20,136 nucleotides of DNA. Origin: an uncultured Lachnospiraceae bacterium. GTDB lineage: Bacteria; Bacillota; Clostridia; Lachnospirales; Lachnospiraceae. Below the pieces are notes generated by a model. It worked only from the letters and a program-made list of their open reading frames with translations, was not told the DNA's origin and searched no databases. The translations under genes were made by a program, and so were the position numbers. The DNA is taken from positions 1 through 20,136 of the forward strand of contig CAMPAP010000111.1 in NCBI GenBank assembly GCA_946631935.1, written 5' to 3'. The number at the start of each line of letters is the position of its first letter. Position 1 is the first letter of the stretch. Shown here piece by piece: positions 8,114 to 15,171 of this stretch.

Positions 8114-8327
8114 AGATCTCCGTGAGTGCTTTTTTTGAACTTTCTTTATCCCTTGCCGGCAGGGTTCCTTTTTTTTCCAGATCCTGTCTCATGATCTCAA
8201 GGTCGATCCCTGCAGTATGCGCATATATACAGATCTGGCGAAGATTGTTTTTCATGGCCTCCGTAAGGATCATTTCGTTTTCCAGAGCCCCGGGTATACA
8301 TTTACTATAAAAGGCTCCGGGTATCAT
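8088..8327 (-). CDS. Small hypothetical protein upstream of the SPL-like gene
   Basis: A 79-residue ORF that I do not recognise. It starts with an ATGA overlap on the stop of the diguanylate cyclase gene and ends 26 bp inside the SPL-like gene, so it fills the gap exactly. The predicted product is soluble, Lys/Glu-rich and probably helical (MKNNLRQICIYAHTAG, then a charged linker, then ALTEIYDYVACSF). Two Cys are at C34 and C77, and a third is near the N-terminus. An internal ATG at 8273 is an alternative start; neither has a strong ribosome binding site. B. subtilis also has a small gene (splA) ahead of its SPL gene, but this sequence shows no resemblance that I can see. Existence is supported by position and codon use only. 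Confidence 0.6.
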   Translation of the reverse strand: MIPGAFYSKCIPGALENEMILTEAMKNNLRQICIYAHTAGIDLEIMRQDLEKKGTLPARDKESSKKALTEIYDYVACSF

Positions 8328-10054
8328 CTCGAAGCCTTCATTTCTTTCTTCATATCATACATTTTTGCGTCCGCATATCTGAGCCCATCGCGGATATTTT
8401 TGGCATCACCGAACAGCGAATCATACATTCCGTAAGCGGTACTCATCCTGATCTCGTCATGTCCGGTGTTCTTGTTGGCAAGAATGACGTTCAGGTCCTT
8501 GAGCCTGTTCTCAAGCCAGACTCTTTCACCTTCGGCCTTGGGAATCATGACAAACACAAATTCATCTCCGCCGGTCCTTGCGACAAAGCCCTTATTTTCA
8601 AACATTTTTCTGAGGGTCTTAGCAAAGAGTTCGATATATTTATCTCCCTCTTCATGACCGTAAGTATCATTGACTTTCTTAAGATTATTTAAGTCAAACT
8701 GTACCACAACATAAGGACTTGCCTTGGAATCAACCGTGTCAAAATATTTCTCTGCAGACTGTCTGTTATCAAGTCCGGTCAGTACATCTGTATATGCCAG
8801 TTTGGAAATTGTGTCCATTCTCTCGTCTTCCCTAGCATCACGGACGGTGCTCTGCATGTAATCAAACAAAAGAGCAAGAACAAAGAATACCATGACCACA
8901 TACATGGTGCTTATCTTAAAACCTGAATCCCCGTGAGCTGAGGTATTACTGTAAATGTAGTATCTGATCAGATCGAATATAGCGGAGAAGGTTCCGATAA
9001 TGGTGGCATAAAACGAAATACTGTTGTGTCTTAAGCCCTTGCTGTATTCGTAGATCTTGACCATAATGACTGAAAAAATAGTCAGAACGTCGATCACATG
9101 GGCAACCGGCAGAAATGTTCTGAAACTGATCTCATGCAGACTGTGCATTATAAGTGCAAAAACATATAATGCCGTTCCCATCAGCATGATCAATCCAAAA
9201 AGGATATTTTTATATTTTAACTTAACGTCTCCTACATTCTCGAGATGGTATCCGATAAAGAAGACCGGCATAAGGAAAAACGCCCCGTATTTCATATCGG
9301 ACTTTGTGATTATGTCGTTGGTGAATATCTCGAAAAGATCGGATTCGGCAATTATCCACATGCCGAATACAAGAGAAAATGAACCGAGAGCAGCAAGCCT
9401 GAATATATCGAGAAAAGCAAAGACCTTTCTGAACTCAAATGCAAATGCCATCACTCCCATTGTTATCCCCAGAACCATAAAGAACATGGAGAAAGCAAGA
9501 ACGACAATATTCTGTGCGGCATAGTCCTGCCTGAAGGTATAATGATCCCAGACCGCAGGTCTTTCAATGGATGAAAATGCTCCGTCTTCTCCCGCGATAT
9601 ATTCAAGAGTGAGTATTTTACCGGTACATCCTTCAGGAAGTACTATCTCATAAAATCCGTTTCCGAGATGCTTACCCTGCTCGAACCTGTCCACATCCGC
9701 CTCATAGATAAGGTCATCATCAATATACACTCTGACGGCGGCGTAATGAACATGAACGATCAGCGCTGCATTAAGAGGGATATTTGGAGGCAGAACTCTG
9801 GACATGACCACCTTATCGCCTCTTTTGATCCCCTTACAGGAAAAATCCGCAAGAGCCTTTCTCTCATAGGTCTGTCCGTCATATTCAATATTCCATCCGA
9901 GGGACAGATATCTCTCGGCATGTACATCGCCGCTTATCTCTTTGATGAAATGGAAAACATATCCTATGCCGACGATAACGAAAAGTCCGATGAGAAAAAG
10001 CTTTATCCCGTATACTGTTTTTCTTTGCTTTCTGATAAATTTATCGAATAACAT
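8324..10054 (-). CDS. Membrane diguanylate cyclase with 7TM sensor region
   Basis: A 576-residue protein that should make cyclic di-GMP from GTP. Residues about 17-37 are a first membrane helix. Residues about 45-185 form an extracytoplasmic, probably beta-rich domain (HVHYAAVRVYIDDDLIYEAD). About seven membrane helices follow between 187 and 405, and then a GGDEF domain with the intact motif RTGGDEF (495-499). The layout resembles 7TMR-DISM receptors. The RxxD inhibitory site expected a few residues before GGDEF is absent (the segment reads FENKGFVAR), so product inhibition is probably missing. ATG at 10054 follows the GH25 stop with no gap (TAAATG) and no strong ribosome binding site, so it likely depends on coupling. 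It overlaps the 79-aa ORF by ATGA. Ligand unknown. Confidence 0.92.
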   Translation of the reverse strand: MLFDKFIRKQRKTVYGIKLFLIGLFVIVGIGYVFHFIKEISGDVHAERYLSLGWNIEYDGQTYERKALADFSCKGIKRGDKVVMSRVLPPNIPLNAALIVHVHYAAVRVYIDDDLIYEADVDRFEQGKHLGNGFYEIVLPEGCTGKILTLEYIAGEDGAFSSIERPAVWDHYTFRQDYAAQNIVVLAFSMFFMVLGITMGVMAFAFEFRKVFAFLDIFRLAALGSFSLVFGMWIIAESDLFEIFTNDIITKSDMKYGAFFLMPVFFIGYHLENVGDVKLKYKNILFGLIMLMGTALYVFALIMHSLHEISFRTFLPVAHVIDVLTIFSVIMVKIYEYSKGLRHNSISFYATIIGTFSAIFDLIRYYIYSNTSAHGDSGFKISTMYVVMVFFVLALLFDYMQSTVRDAREDERMDTISKLAYTDVLTGLDNRQSAEKYFDTVDSKASPYVVVQFDLNNLKKVNDTYGHEEGDKYIELFAKTLRKMFENKGFVARTGGDEFVFVMIPKAEGERVWLENRLKDLNVILANKNTGHDEIRMSTAYGMYDSLFGDAKNIRDGLRYADAKMYDMKKEMKASR

Positions 10055-11323
10055 TTATTTTATCATCACGGCAAGACCGGTGGCGTCTGAAACATAAACA
10101 TGGCCCGCTGCATCTGTTGCCGTATCTGCGATCATAAGCGCTCCGCCCTTAGCGGGATCGAAGTAGAAATTGATTCCCTGTATGTTAACAAGTCCTGTCT
10201 GGATCCTTCCGTTTCCGTCCGCATAGAAGATCGAACCGTTTGCGGTAAACAGTCCCTTCTGAAGAATTCCGTCAACTCCGAGATAATAGCTGTTTATTCC
10301 GTCGGAAATGAAGCCCTTGTACATGGCACCGCCCAAAGCCGGATCAAGGAAATATGTATTTCCCGCAAGGGTCTGCCATCCTGTGAGCATGCGGCCTTCT
10401 TCGTCAAAATACCTTGTTCCGTCGGCAAGAGTCACAAATCCTTTTTGCATTATTCCCGTGGTATCAAAGTAGTAAATGAAATCCCCAACGGGATAAAGCA
10501 TGCCGGCTATGAGATGTCCGAATGGATCGAGGTAATATGTATTTCCGTCCACAACCGCAAATGTTGCATTCTGTCTTCGGTAATTGACGTAATAATAAGT
10601 GAATCCGTCTCTTGTTATAAATCCGTTCGGAACAAGATACTGTGACAGATCCTTGAACTGGATATCAAGATCTACATGACCCTTGATGCCGGGGATGACT
10701 CCCTGGTCGGATACCTGCCAGAATGCTGCTGTCTCGTCGTAGCAGTAATCTGCCCACTGGGCAACCCATTTGTCATATCCGAATTCACCGATGGTATTTT
10801 TGAACATGTTTCTGTTGGAATATACCATAGGGTAATATCCTGCAGCCTCAACTGCCTGGCAGAAAAGGTTACAGATCATGGCGTTTGTAAGAGGGTCCAG
10901 TGCCTTTTGTCTCTTATTTTCGATGTCAAGTACCAGAGGCATTTCGACAACATACGGAGCCACGGCATTTAAGATCCACTGTGCCTCTATAAGTCCGTCC
11001 ATTACGTTTGTCGCATACGAATAGATATATACACCCGTCTTGATGCCCGCAGCTTTGGCTCCCGCCATGTTCTGCGCAAAATGATCATCAAAACCGTAGA
11101 TGGTTCCTCCGCACTTGATGAAAACGAACTGTACTCCGCTGGCCTTGACCGCATTCCAGTCTATATTACCCTGCCATGCAGAGACGTCTATTCCCCATGC
11201 TATGGCATCTGCGGCTCCCTTTGCCGTAACCTCACCGGCCTGCGCAGGCGGAAAGCTTAGGGTTACAAGCACTACCGCAAGAAGTGTACAAATTGCTGAT
11301 CTTAATATTCTGACTATTCTCAT
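10055..11323 (-). CDS. Secreted GH25 muramidase with cell-wall-binding repeats
   Basis: A 422-residue exported lysozyme. A Sec signal peptide covers about residues 1-29 (basic start, hydrophobic LLAVVLVTL, cleavage near PAQA). The GH25 domain spans about 42-230 and shows GIDVSAWQGNIDW (44-56) and the acidic pair in VLDIE (D133, E135). Such enzymes cleave the MurNAc-GlcNAc bond of peptidoglycan. From about 232 to the end lie eight or nine repeats of about 20 residues with the pattern G-x-x-YYxD-x-G-x-x-x-G, as in choline- or wall-binding repeat families. Only one repeat has the GW Trp typical of choline sites, so the ligand may differ. ATG at 11323 has GAGGG 4 nt upstream. It is first in its transcription unit, with a clear promoter at 11420-11392. 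Confidence 0.93.
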   Translation of the reverse strand: MRIVRILRSAICTLLAVVLVTLSFPPAQAGEVTAKGAADAIAWGIDVSAWQGNIDWNAVKASGVQFVFIKCGGTIYGFDDHFAQNMAGAKAAGIKTGVYIYSYATNVMDGLIEAQWILNAVAPYVVEMPLVLDIENKRQKALDPLTNAMICNLFCQAVEAAGYYPMVYSNRNMFKNTIGEFGYDKWVAQWADYCYDETAAFWQVSDQGVIPGIKGHVDLDIQFKDLSQYLVPNGFITRDGFTYYYVNYRRQNATFAVVDGNTYYLDPFGHLIAGMLYPVGDFIYYFDTTGIMQKGFVTLADGTRYFDEEGRMLTGWQTLAGNTYFLDPALGGAMYKGFISDGINSYYLGVDGILQKGLFTANGSIFYADGNGRIQTGLVNIQGINFYFDPAKGGALMIADTATDAAGHVYVSDATGLAVMIK

Positions 11324-11391
11324 TTATCCCTCACAATAAAAAAATACGATCAAAAAATTCCATATTGATCTTCCAAAACGCATACACGAGT

Positions 11392-11420
11392 ATTATACAC
11401 AAAATAACGCTTATTTACAA
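11392..11420 (-). promoter_or_regulatory. Promoter for the GH25-led transcription unit
   Basis: On the minus strand, TTGTAA (11420-11415) and TATAAT (11397-11392) are separated by exactly 17 bp, a near-consensus housekeeping promoter. The predicted start near 11385 leaves a leader of about 60 nt before the GH25 ATG. The leader holds an inverted repeat GATCAA / TTGATC (11348-11353 and 11365-11370) that could be an operator or a weak hairpin. The -35 box lies 2 bp past the liv terminator stem. Confidence 0.75.
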
Positions 11421-11421
11421 A

Positions 11422-11450
11422 TAAAGAGGGCGGTCCTGCCGCCCTCTTTA
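11422..11450 (-). terminator. Intrinsic terminator of the liv operon
   Basis: A perfect 12-bp GC-rich inverted repeat with a 5-nt loop: arms 11439-11450 and 11422-11433. It begins 20 bp after the livF stop. On the transcribed strand the stem is followed by TTTGTAAATAAG, a moderately T-rich tail, and the last stem bases are also T-rich. No other structure in the window is as good a terminator. Confidence 0.88.
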
Positions 11451-11469
11451 AACCGTATTTTAACCTTTA

Positions 11470-12180
11470 TCAGCCGCCCAGATAAGCCTTCTTTACGGAG
11501 TCGTCGTTAAGAAGATCCTTACCGGTTCCGGAATTGACTATCCTTCCGGTTTCAAGTACATAGGCTCTGTCTGCTATGGAAAGAGCCATCTGGGCATTCT
11601 GTTCTACAAGCAGTATCGTTGTACCCTTCTTGTTAAGAGCCTTTATGATCTCGAATATCTGATCCACAAGGATGGGCGCAAGTCCCATTGAAGGCTCATC
11701 AAGCATCATAAGTCTGGGCTTACTCATAAGAGCTCTTCCCATGGCAAGCATCTGCTGCTCACCGCCTGAAAGAGTACCCGCCATCTGGGTCTGTCTTTCT
11801 TTTAATCTGGGGAAATGCTCATATACGATCTCAAGAGTCTCCGCTATTTCGGAAACAGGCCTTGTATAAGCGCCCATTTCAAGATTTTCCCTGACGGAAA
11901 GCTGTGCGAAAACCCTTCTTCCCTCGGGGCAGAGAGCCATTCCCTGATTAACCACCTTATGGGGAGCAACACCCAAAATGCTCTTTCCTTCAAATTCCAC
12001 ACTTCCTTCCCTGGGTTTTAAAAGTCCGCCCACGGTATTAAGAGTAGTGGATTTTCCGGCACCGTTGGCACCGATAAGAGTTACGATCTCTCCCTCACCG
12101 ACTTCAAAGGAAACTCCCTTAATGGCATGTATGCTGCCGTAATAAACATGCAGATTTTCAACTTTAAGAACTGTGCTCAT
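11470..12180 (-). CDS. livF: Branched-chain amino-acid ABC transporter ATPase LivF
   Basis: A 236-residue ATPase of the LivF subfamily, the second nucleotide-binding subunit of the Leu/Ile/Val importer. Motifs are Walker A GANGAGKST (37-45), signature LSGGEQQML, Walker B LMMLDEP followed by SMGLAP (the LivF-style D-loop region), and the H-loop in LLVEQNA. The compact length without a regulatory C-domain is typical. ATG at 12180 is preceded by AGGAG about 10 nt upstream. It is the last gene of the operon, with the terminator immediately after. The 69-bp gap from livG contains two hairpins right before the ribosome binding site, which is unusual for this otherwise tight operon. Confidence 0.96.
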   Translation of the reverse strand: MSTVLKVENLHVYYGSIHAIKGVSFEVGEGEIVTLIGANGAGKSTTLNTVGGLLKPREGSVEFEGKSILGVAPHKVVNQGMALCPEGRRVFAQLSVRENLEMGAYTRPVSEIAETLEIVYEHFPRLKERQTQMAGTLSGGEQQMLAMGRALMSKPRLMMLDEPSMGLAPILVDQIFEIIKALNKKGTTILLVEQNAQMALSIADRAYVLETGRIVNSGTGKDLLNDDSVKKAYLGG

Positions 12181-12199
12181 TTATAAATTTCTCCTAACC

Positions 12200-12224
12200 G
12201 ATTAAAGGCCGAAGGCCTTTAATC
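12200..12224 (-). repeat. Perfect hairpin immediately before the livF ribosome binding site
   Basis: GATTAAAGGCC and GGCCTTTAATC form an 11-bp perfect stem with a triloop (UUC on the mRNA). It ends 4 nt before the AGGAG of livF. There is no T-run after it, so it is not a terminator; it could protect or insulate the livF segment of the mRNA. It forms the second half of a two-hairpin cassette. Confidence 0.8.
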
Positions 12225-12225
12225 A

Positions 12226-12249
12226 GCACTAACGCGCAAGCGTTTGTGC
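12226..12249 (-). repeat. Imperfect hairpin abutting the livG stop, related to one in the livJ leader
   Basis: Arms GCACTAACGC and GCGTTTGTGC pair with one mismatch around a 4-nt loop. It starts directly after the livG TAG. The surrounding bases, read on the plus strand, resemble the livJ-leader hairpin at 16468-16486: both read ACTA(A)CGCG then AAGCG, and both end in C(C)AGCCTC or CTAGCCTC. Confidence 0.65.
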
Positions 12250-13092
12250 CTAGCCTCTGTGCGTTCCCAGATATGCCTCTATTACCTGGGGATTTCCCTG
12301 GATCTGTGAAGGTGTTCCCTTGGCGATGATCCTGCCGAAATTGAGAACGACGATACTCTCACATATTCCCATTACCAGATTCATGTCATGCTCTATAAGA
12401 AGGACCGCGATCTGGAATTCATCCCTTATCTTGCGGATATTGTTCATGAGCTCTTCGGTTTCGGAAGGATTCATTCCCGCTGCAGGCTCATCAAGGAGTA
12501 AAAGCTTGGGGCCCGTTGCCAGAGCTCTGACTATCTCAAGTCTTCTCTGTGCTCCGTAGGGAAGCGAATCCGCTCTGACCCCGGCAAGATCTGCCATTCC
12601 GAAGATATCGAGAAGTTCCAGCGCTCTTTCGTGCGCCTTCTTTTCTTCCTTCCAGTAATTGGGAAGTCTGAAAACCCCTGCAAGTGTATGATAACCCATG
12701 TGGTTGTGAAGTCCGATCTTTACATTCTCTTCGACTGTGAGCTTATCGAAGAGTCTGATGTTCTGGAAGGTTCTGGCGATCCCCAGCTGGTTCACCTGAA
12801 CGGGTGTCATATTATGGGTATCCTTTCCGCCGATCATTATGGTGCCCCTTGTGGGCTCATATACCTTGGTAAGAAGATTGAATATGGTGGTCTTGCCGGC
12901 ACCGTTAGGTCCGATAAGTCCGCATATCTCAGTGGCACCGATCCCTATATTGAATTCATCAACCGCAACAAGTCCTCCGAAATCTATTCCCAGATGTGCC
13001 GCTTCAAGAACCAGGGGCTTTCCTAAATCTTTTTCGGGAACGAAATTGGGGCTGGGTACATTAACAAGCTTTACTTCGGGAGATTTGCTCAT
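12250..13092 (-). CDS. livG: Branched-chain amino-acid ABC transporter ATPase LivG
   Basis: A 280-residue ATPase of the LivG subfamily. Walker A is GPNGAGKTT (61-69). The signature is the LivG-type LPYGAQRRLE rather than LSGGQ. Walker B is LLLLDEPAAGMNP, and the H-loop is in LLIEHDMNLVM. An N-terminal extension of about 28 residues precedes the ATPase core, longer than in E. coli LivG. ATG at 13092 shares one base with the livM stop (TAATG), and a GGGAGG site lies inside livM, so the genes are coupled. The product pairs with LivF on the LivH/LivM membrane pore. Confidence 0.95.
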   Translation of the reverse strand: MSKSPEVKLVNVPSPNFVPEKDLGKPLVLEAAHLGIDFGGLVAVDEFNIGIGATEICGLIGPNGAGKTTIFNLLTKVYEPTRGTIMIGGKDTHNMTPVQVNQLGIARTFQNIRLFDKLTVEENVKIGLHNHMGYHTLAGVFRLPNYWKEEKKAHERALELLDIFGMADLAGVRADSLPYGAQRRLEIVRALATGPKLLLLDEPAAGMNPSETEELMNNIRKIRDEFQIAVLLIEHDMNLVMGICESIVVLNFGRIIAKGTPSQIQGNPQVIEAYLGTHRG

Positions 13093-14153
13093 TATTTTTT
13101 CCCTCCCTTCGAAACCTTCATTCGCATTTTCTTTGCAAAAATATCCATCCTGCCTTTTAATTTCTCATTATTGGTAACGAGCATGACAAGGATGAGGACT
13201 ATGGCATATACCAGCATCCTGTAGTCGCTGAACTTTCTCAAAAGCTCGGGCAGGACGACCAATACGCCTGCTGCAATAAGAGATCCGGTCATGCTTCCGA
13301 TGCCGCCTAAGACAACGAATACCAAGACAAGGATCGAGGTATTAAAATCGAATTTCTTGGGAACAAGAGTGGAATAGTTCAGCGCATATACCGCACCGGC
13401 CGCACCTGCCATGGATGCCGACAATGTAAATGCCAGCATCTTGTATTTCATGGGTGATATTCCCATGCTCTCTGCTGCTATCCTGTTATCCCTGATGGCC
13501 ATGATGGCGCGTCCCGTTCTGGAATTAACAAGGTTTTGGATCACAATGAGAACAAGGATCAGAAGTACGACGGCTGATGTAAAAGTTGAGATCTTGCTGA
13601 TGCCGACAGCTCCCATTGGGCCGTTTATAACGGTCTTGCCGGTAGCACTCATTCCCATTGCATCAGGATTGTTGAATGCGATATGGATTCCTTTCTCATC
13701 TATGCCGACATAGAGACAGTTGAGAATGTTTTTTATGATCTCTCCGAAAGCAAGGGTTACGATGGCAAGATAGTCACCGTTAAGCCTTAAGACGGGAATC
13801 CCGATAAGGAATCCCGCAAGGCCTGCAAGGAGTGCACCGATTACTATGGATACCACCAGTCTGGCGGGATTTGATGCATCTCCCATTGCCGCACTTACGA
13901 TGACGGCAGTGAATGCGCCTACGGACATGAATCCGGCATGACCAAGGGAAAGCTCACCGGAGATACCGACCACAAGGTTAAGAGAAACCGCCATTATCAT
14001 ATAGCAGGCGATGGGAATAAGCTGTCCCTTAAGTGCGCTGGTAATATTACCGGTGGAAACAAGTATCTGGAATACGATATAAAAGATGATCACTATTCCG
14101 TAATTGATGAATGATTTCTTTGAAGCCGCGGAGGCCTTTTTTGTTATTGACAT
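13092..14153 (-). CDS. livM: Branched-chain amino-acid ABC transporter permease LivM
   Basis: An integral membrane permease of the LivM type, 353 residues from the ATG at 14153. I prefer this start to the in-frame ATG at 14195, because an AGGAGG site lies 8 nt before it and the upstream ATG would lie inside livH. About nine or ten membrane helices are seen. Family landmarks are MAVSLNLVVGISGELSLGHAGFMSVGA near the N-terminus, NGDYLAIVTLAFGEI in the middle, RDNRIAAESMGI (the ATPase-coupling loop), and VFVVLGGIGSMTGSLIAA. The livH stop is 13 bp upstream and the livG start overlaps its stop. It forms the pore with LivH. Confidence 0.95.
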   Translation of the reverse strand: MSITKKASAASKKSFINYGIVIIFYIVFQILVSTGNITSALKGQLIPIACYMIMAVSLNLVVGISGELSLGHAGFMSVGAFTAVIVSAAMGDASNPARLVVSIVIGALLAGLAGFLIGIPVLRLNGDYLAIVTLAFGEIIKNILNCLYVGIDEKGIHIAFNNPDAMGMSATGKTVINGPMGAVGISKISTFTSAVVLLILVLIVIQNLVNSRTGRAIMAIRDNRIAAESMGISPMKYKMLAFTLSASMAGAAGAVYALNYSTLVPKKFDFNTSILVLVFVVLGGIGSMTGSLIAAGVLVVLPELLRKFSDYRMLVYAIVLILVMLVTNNEKLKGRMDIFAKKMRMKVSKGGKK

Positions 14154-14166
14154 ATCTTTTGCCTCC

Positions 14167-15042
14167 TTATACTTTCTCGTGAATCTGTTTTCCAAGAAGT
14201 CCCGTAGGTCTGAAGATCAGGACGACTATGAGTACTCCGAAAACTATTGCATCCGCAAGTTCGGATGAAATATATGCTCTTGCCAGGATCTCTATGACTC
14301 CCAGAAGGATACCTCCGATCATGGCACCGGGAATGGATCCTATCCCTCCGAATACCGCAGCCGTAAATGCTTTGATTCCGGGCATCGAACCGGTTGTGGG
14401 CATGAGGGTCGGATATGCGGTACACAAAAGGACTCCCGCTATTGCGGCAAGACCAGAGCCTATGGCAAAGGTCATTGAGATGGTGAAGTTAACATTGATT
14501 CCCATTAATGTTGCAGCGCCTTTATCCTCAGAGACGGCACGCATTGCTTTCCCCATCTTGGTACGTGATGTGAAAAGTGTAAGGATGATCATTATGACAA
14601 GGTTTGCAGTGATGGCCACAACCGCAACGGGTGATACTCTTGCACCGCCTACCATTTCAAAGGCTTCAATATCTTTAAAAATATTGGGATACGCCTTGGG
14701 ATTTGCTCCCCAGATGATAAGCGCCGAATTTTGAAGGAAATAGGACATTCCAATGGCGGTTATGAGGACCGCAAGGGAAGTTGCCGAACGAAGAGGCTTG
14801 TAAGCCAGTCTTTCAATAGTGATACCCAGCACTGTACAGATTGCCATGGCCAAAAGCACGGCGATGGGTGCCGGAACATTCATATATGACATAAAACAGA
14901 AGGATACATATCCGCCCACCATAATGACATCGCCATGTGCAAAATTCAGCATTTTCGCAATACCATAGACCATGGTATATCCGAGTGCGATTATCGCATA
15001 TATACTTCCAAGGCTTATTCCGTTGATCAGATGTGCCAGCAT
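14167..15042 (-). CDS. livH: Branched-chain amino-acid ABC transporter permease LivH
   Basis: A 291-residue polytopic permease of the LivH type with about eight membrane helices. Landmarks are GISLGSIYAIIALGYTMVYG at the N-terminus, MLNFAHGDVIMVGGY, AVSEDKGAATLMGIN (the loop that contacts the ATPases), and FGGIGSIPGAMIGG. ATG at 15042 has AAGGAG 7 nt upstream. It follows livJ after a 129-bp gap containing a structured region, which suggests that the binding protein is made in excess over the membrane subunits. livM follows after 13 bp. Confidence 0.96.
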   Translation of the reverse strand: MLAHLINGISLGSIYAIIALGYTMVYGIAKMLNFAHGDVIMVGGYVSFCFMSYMNVPAPIAVLLAMAICTVLGITIERLAYKPLRSATSLAVLITAIGMSYFLQNSALIIWGANPKAYPNIFKDIEAFEMVGGARVSPVAVVAITANLVIMIILTLFTSRTKMGKAMRAVSEDKGAATLMGINVNFTISMTFAIGSGLAAIAGVLLCTAYPTLMPTTGSMPGIKAFTAAVFGGIGSIPGAMIGGILLGVIEILARAYISSELADAIVFGVLIVVLIFRPTGLLGKQIHEKV

Positions 15043-15122
15043 ATGTATCTCCTTAAATGCATCGGACGCTTTTGACGGCGCCCGGTGCCGGTTTTTATAT
15101 ACTTTTTGTAATCTTTATAAAC

Positions 15123-15156
15123 GGATTTCTTCGGTGCTTCGCACCTCTCGAAATCC
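15123..15156 (-). other. Long interrupted hairpin between livJ and livH
   Basis: Outer arms GGATTTC / GAAATCC (7 bp) and inner arms GGTGC / GCACC (5 bp) with a triloop are separated by a small internal loop. It starts about 15 bp after the livJ stop. The sequence beyond it on the mRNA (GTTTATAAAG) is not a T-run, so it is more likely a 3'-end stabiliser or partial attenuator than a full terminator. A second GC-rich stretch with CCGG / GGCGCC palindromes lies at about 15073-15092, before the livH ribosome binding site. Confidence 0.6.
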
Positions 15157-15171
15157 TAAAAACATTCGGAA

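Noticed and set aside
8088..8327. The 79-aa ORF as an SplA homologue
   Set aside because: Size and place match B. subtilis splA, but the sequence shows no similarity that I can recall or see.
10100..10645. A 181-codon plus-strand frame opposite the GH25 repeats
   Set aside because: It is antisense to the repeat region, with no recognisable protein features and no sensible ribosome binding site.
10055..11323. GH25 gene as a phage endolysin
   Set aside because: It has its own signal peptide and no holin, tail or other phage genes nearby; it heads a chromosomal operon.
12200..12249. livG-livF hairpins as a terminator
   Set aside because: There is no T-run after either stem, and livF with its own ribosome binding site follows at once; a true terminator lies after livF.
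14154..14195. Longer livM with ATG at 14195
   Set aside because: An AGGAGG site 8 nt before ATG 14153 decides the start. The extra 14 residues are hydrophilic and overlap the end of livH.
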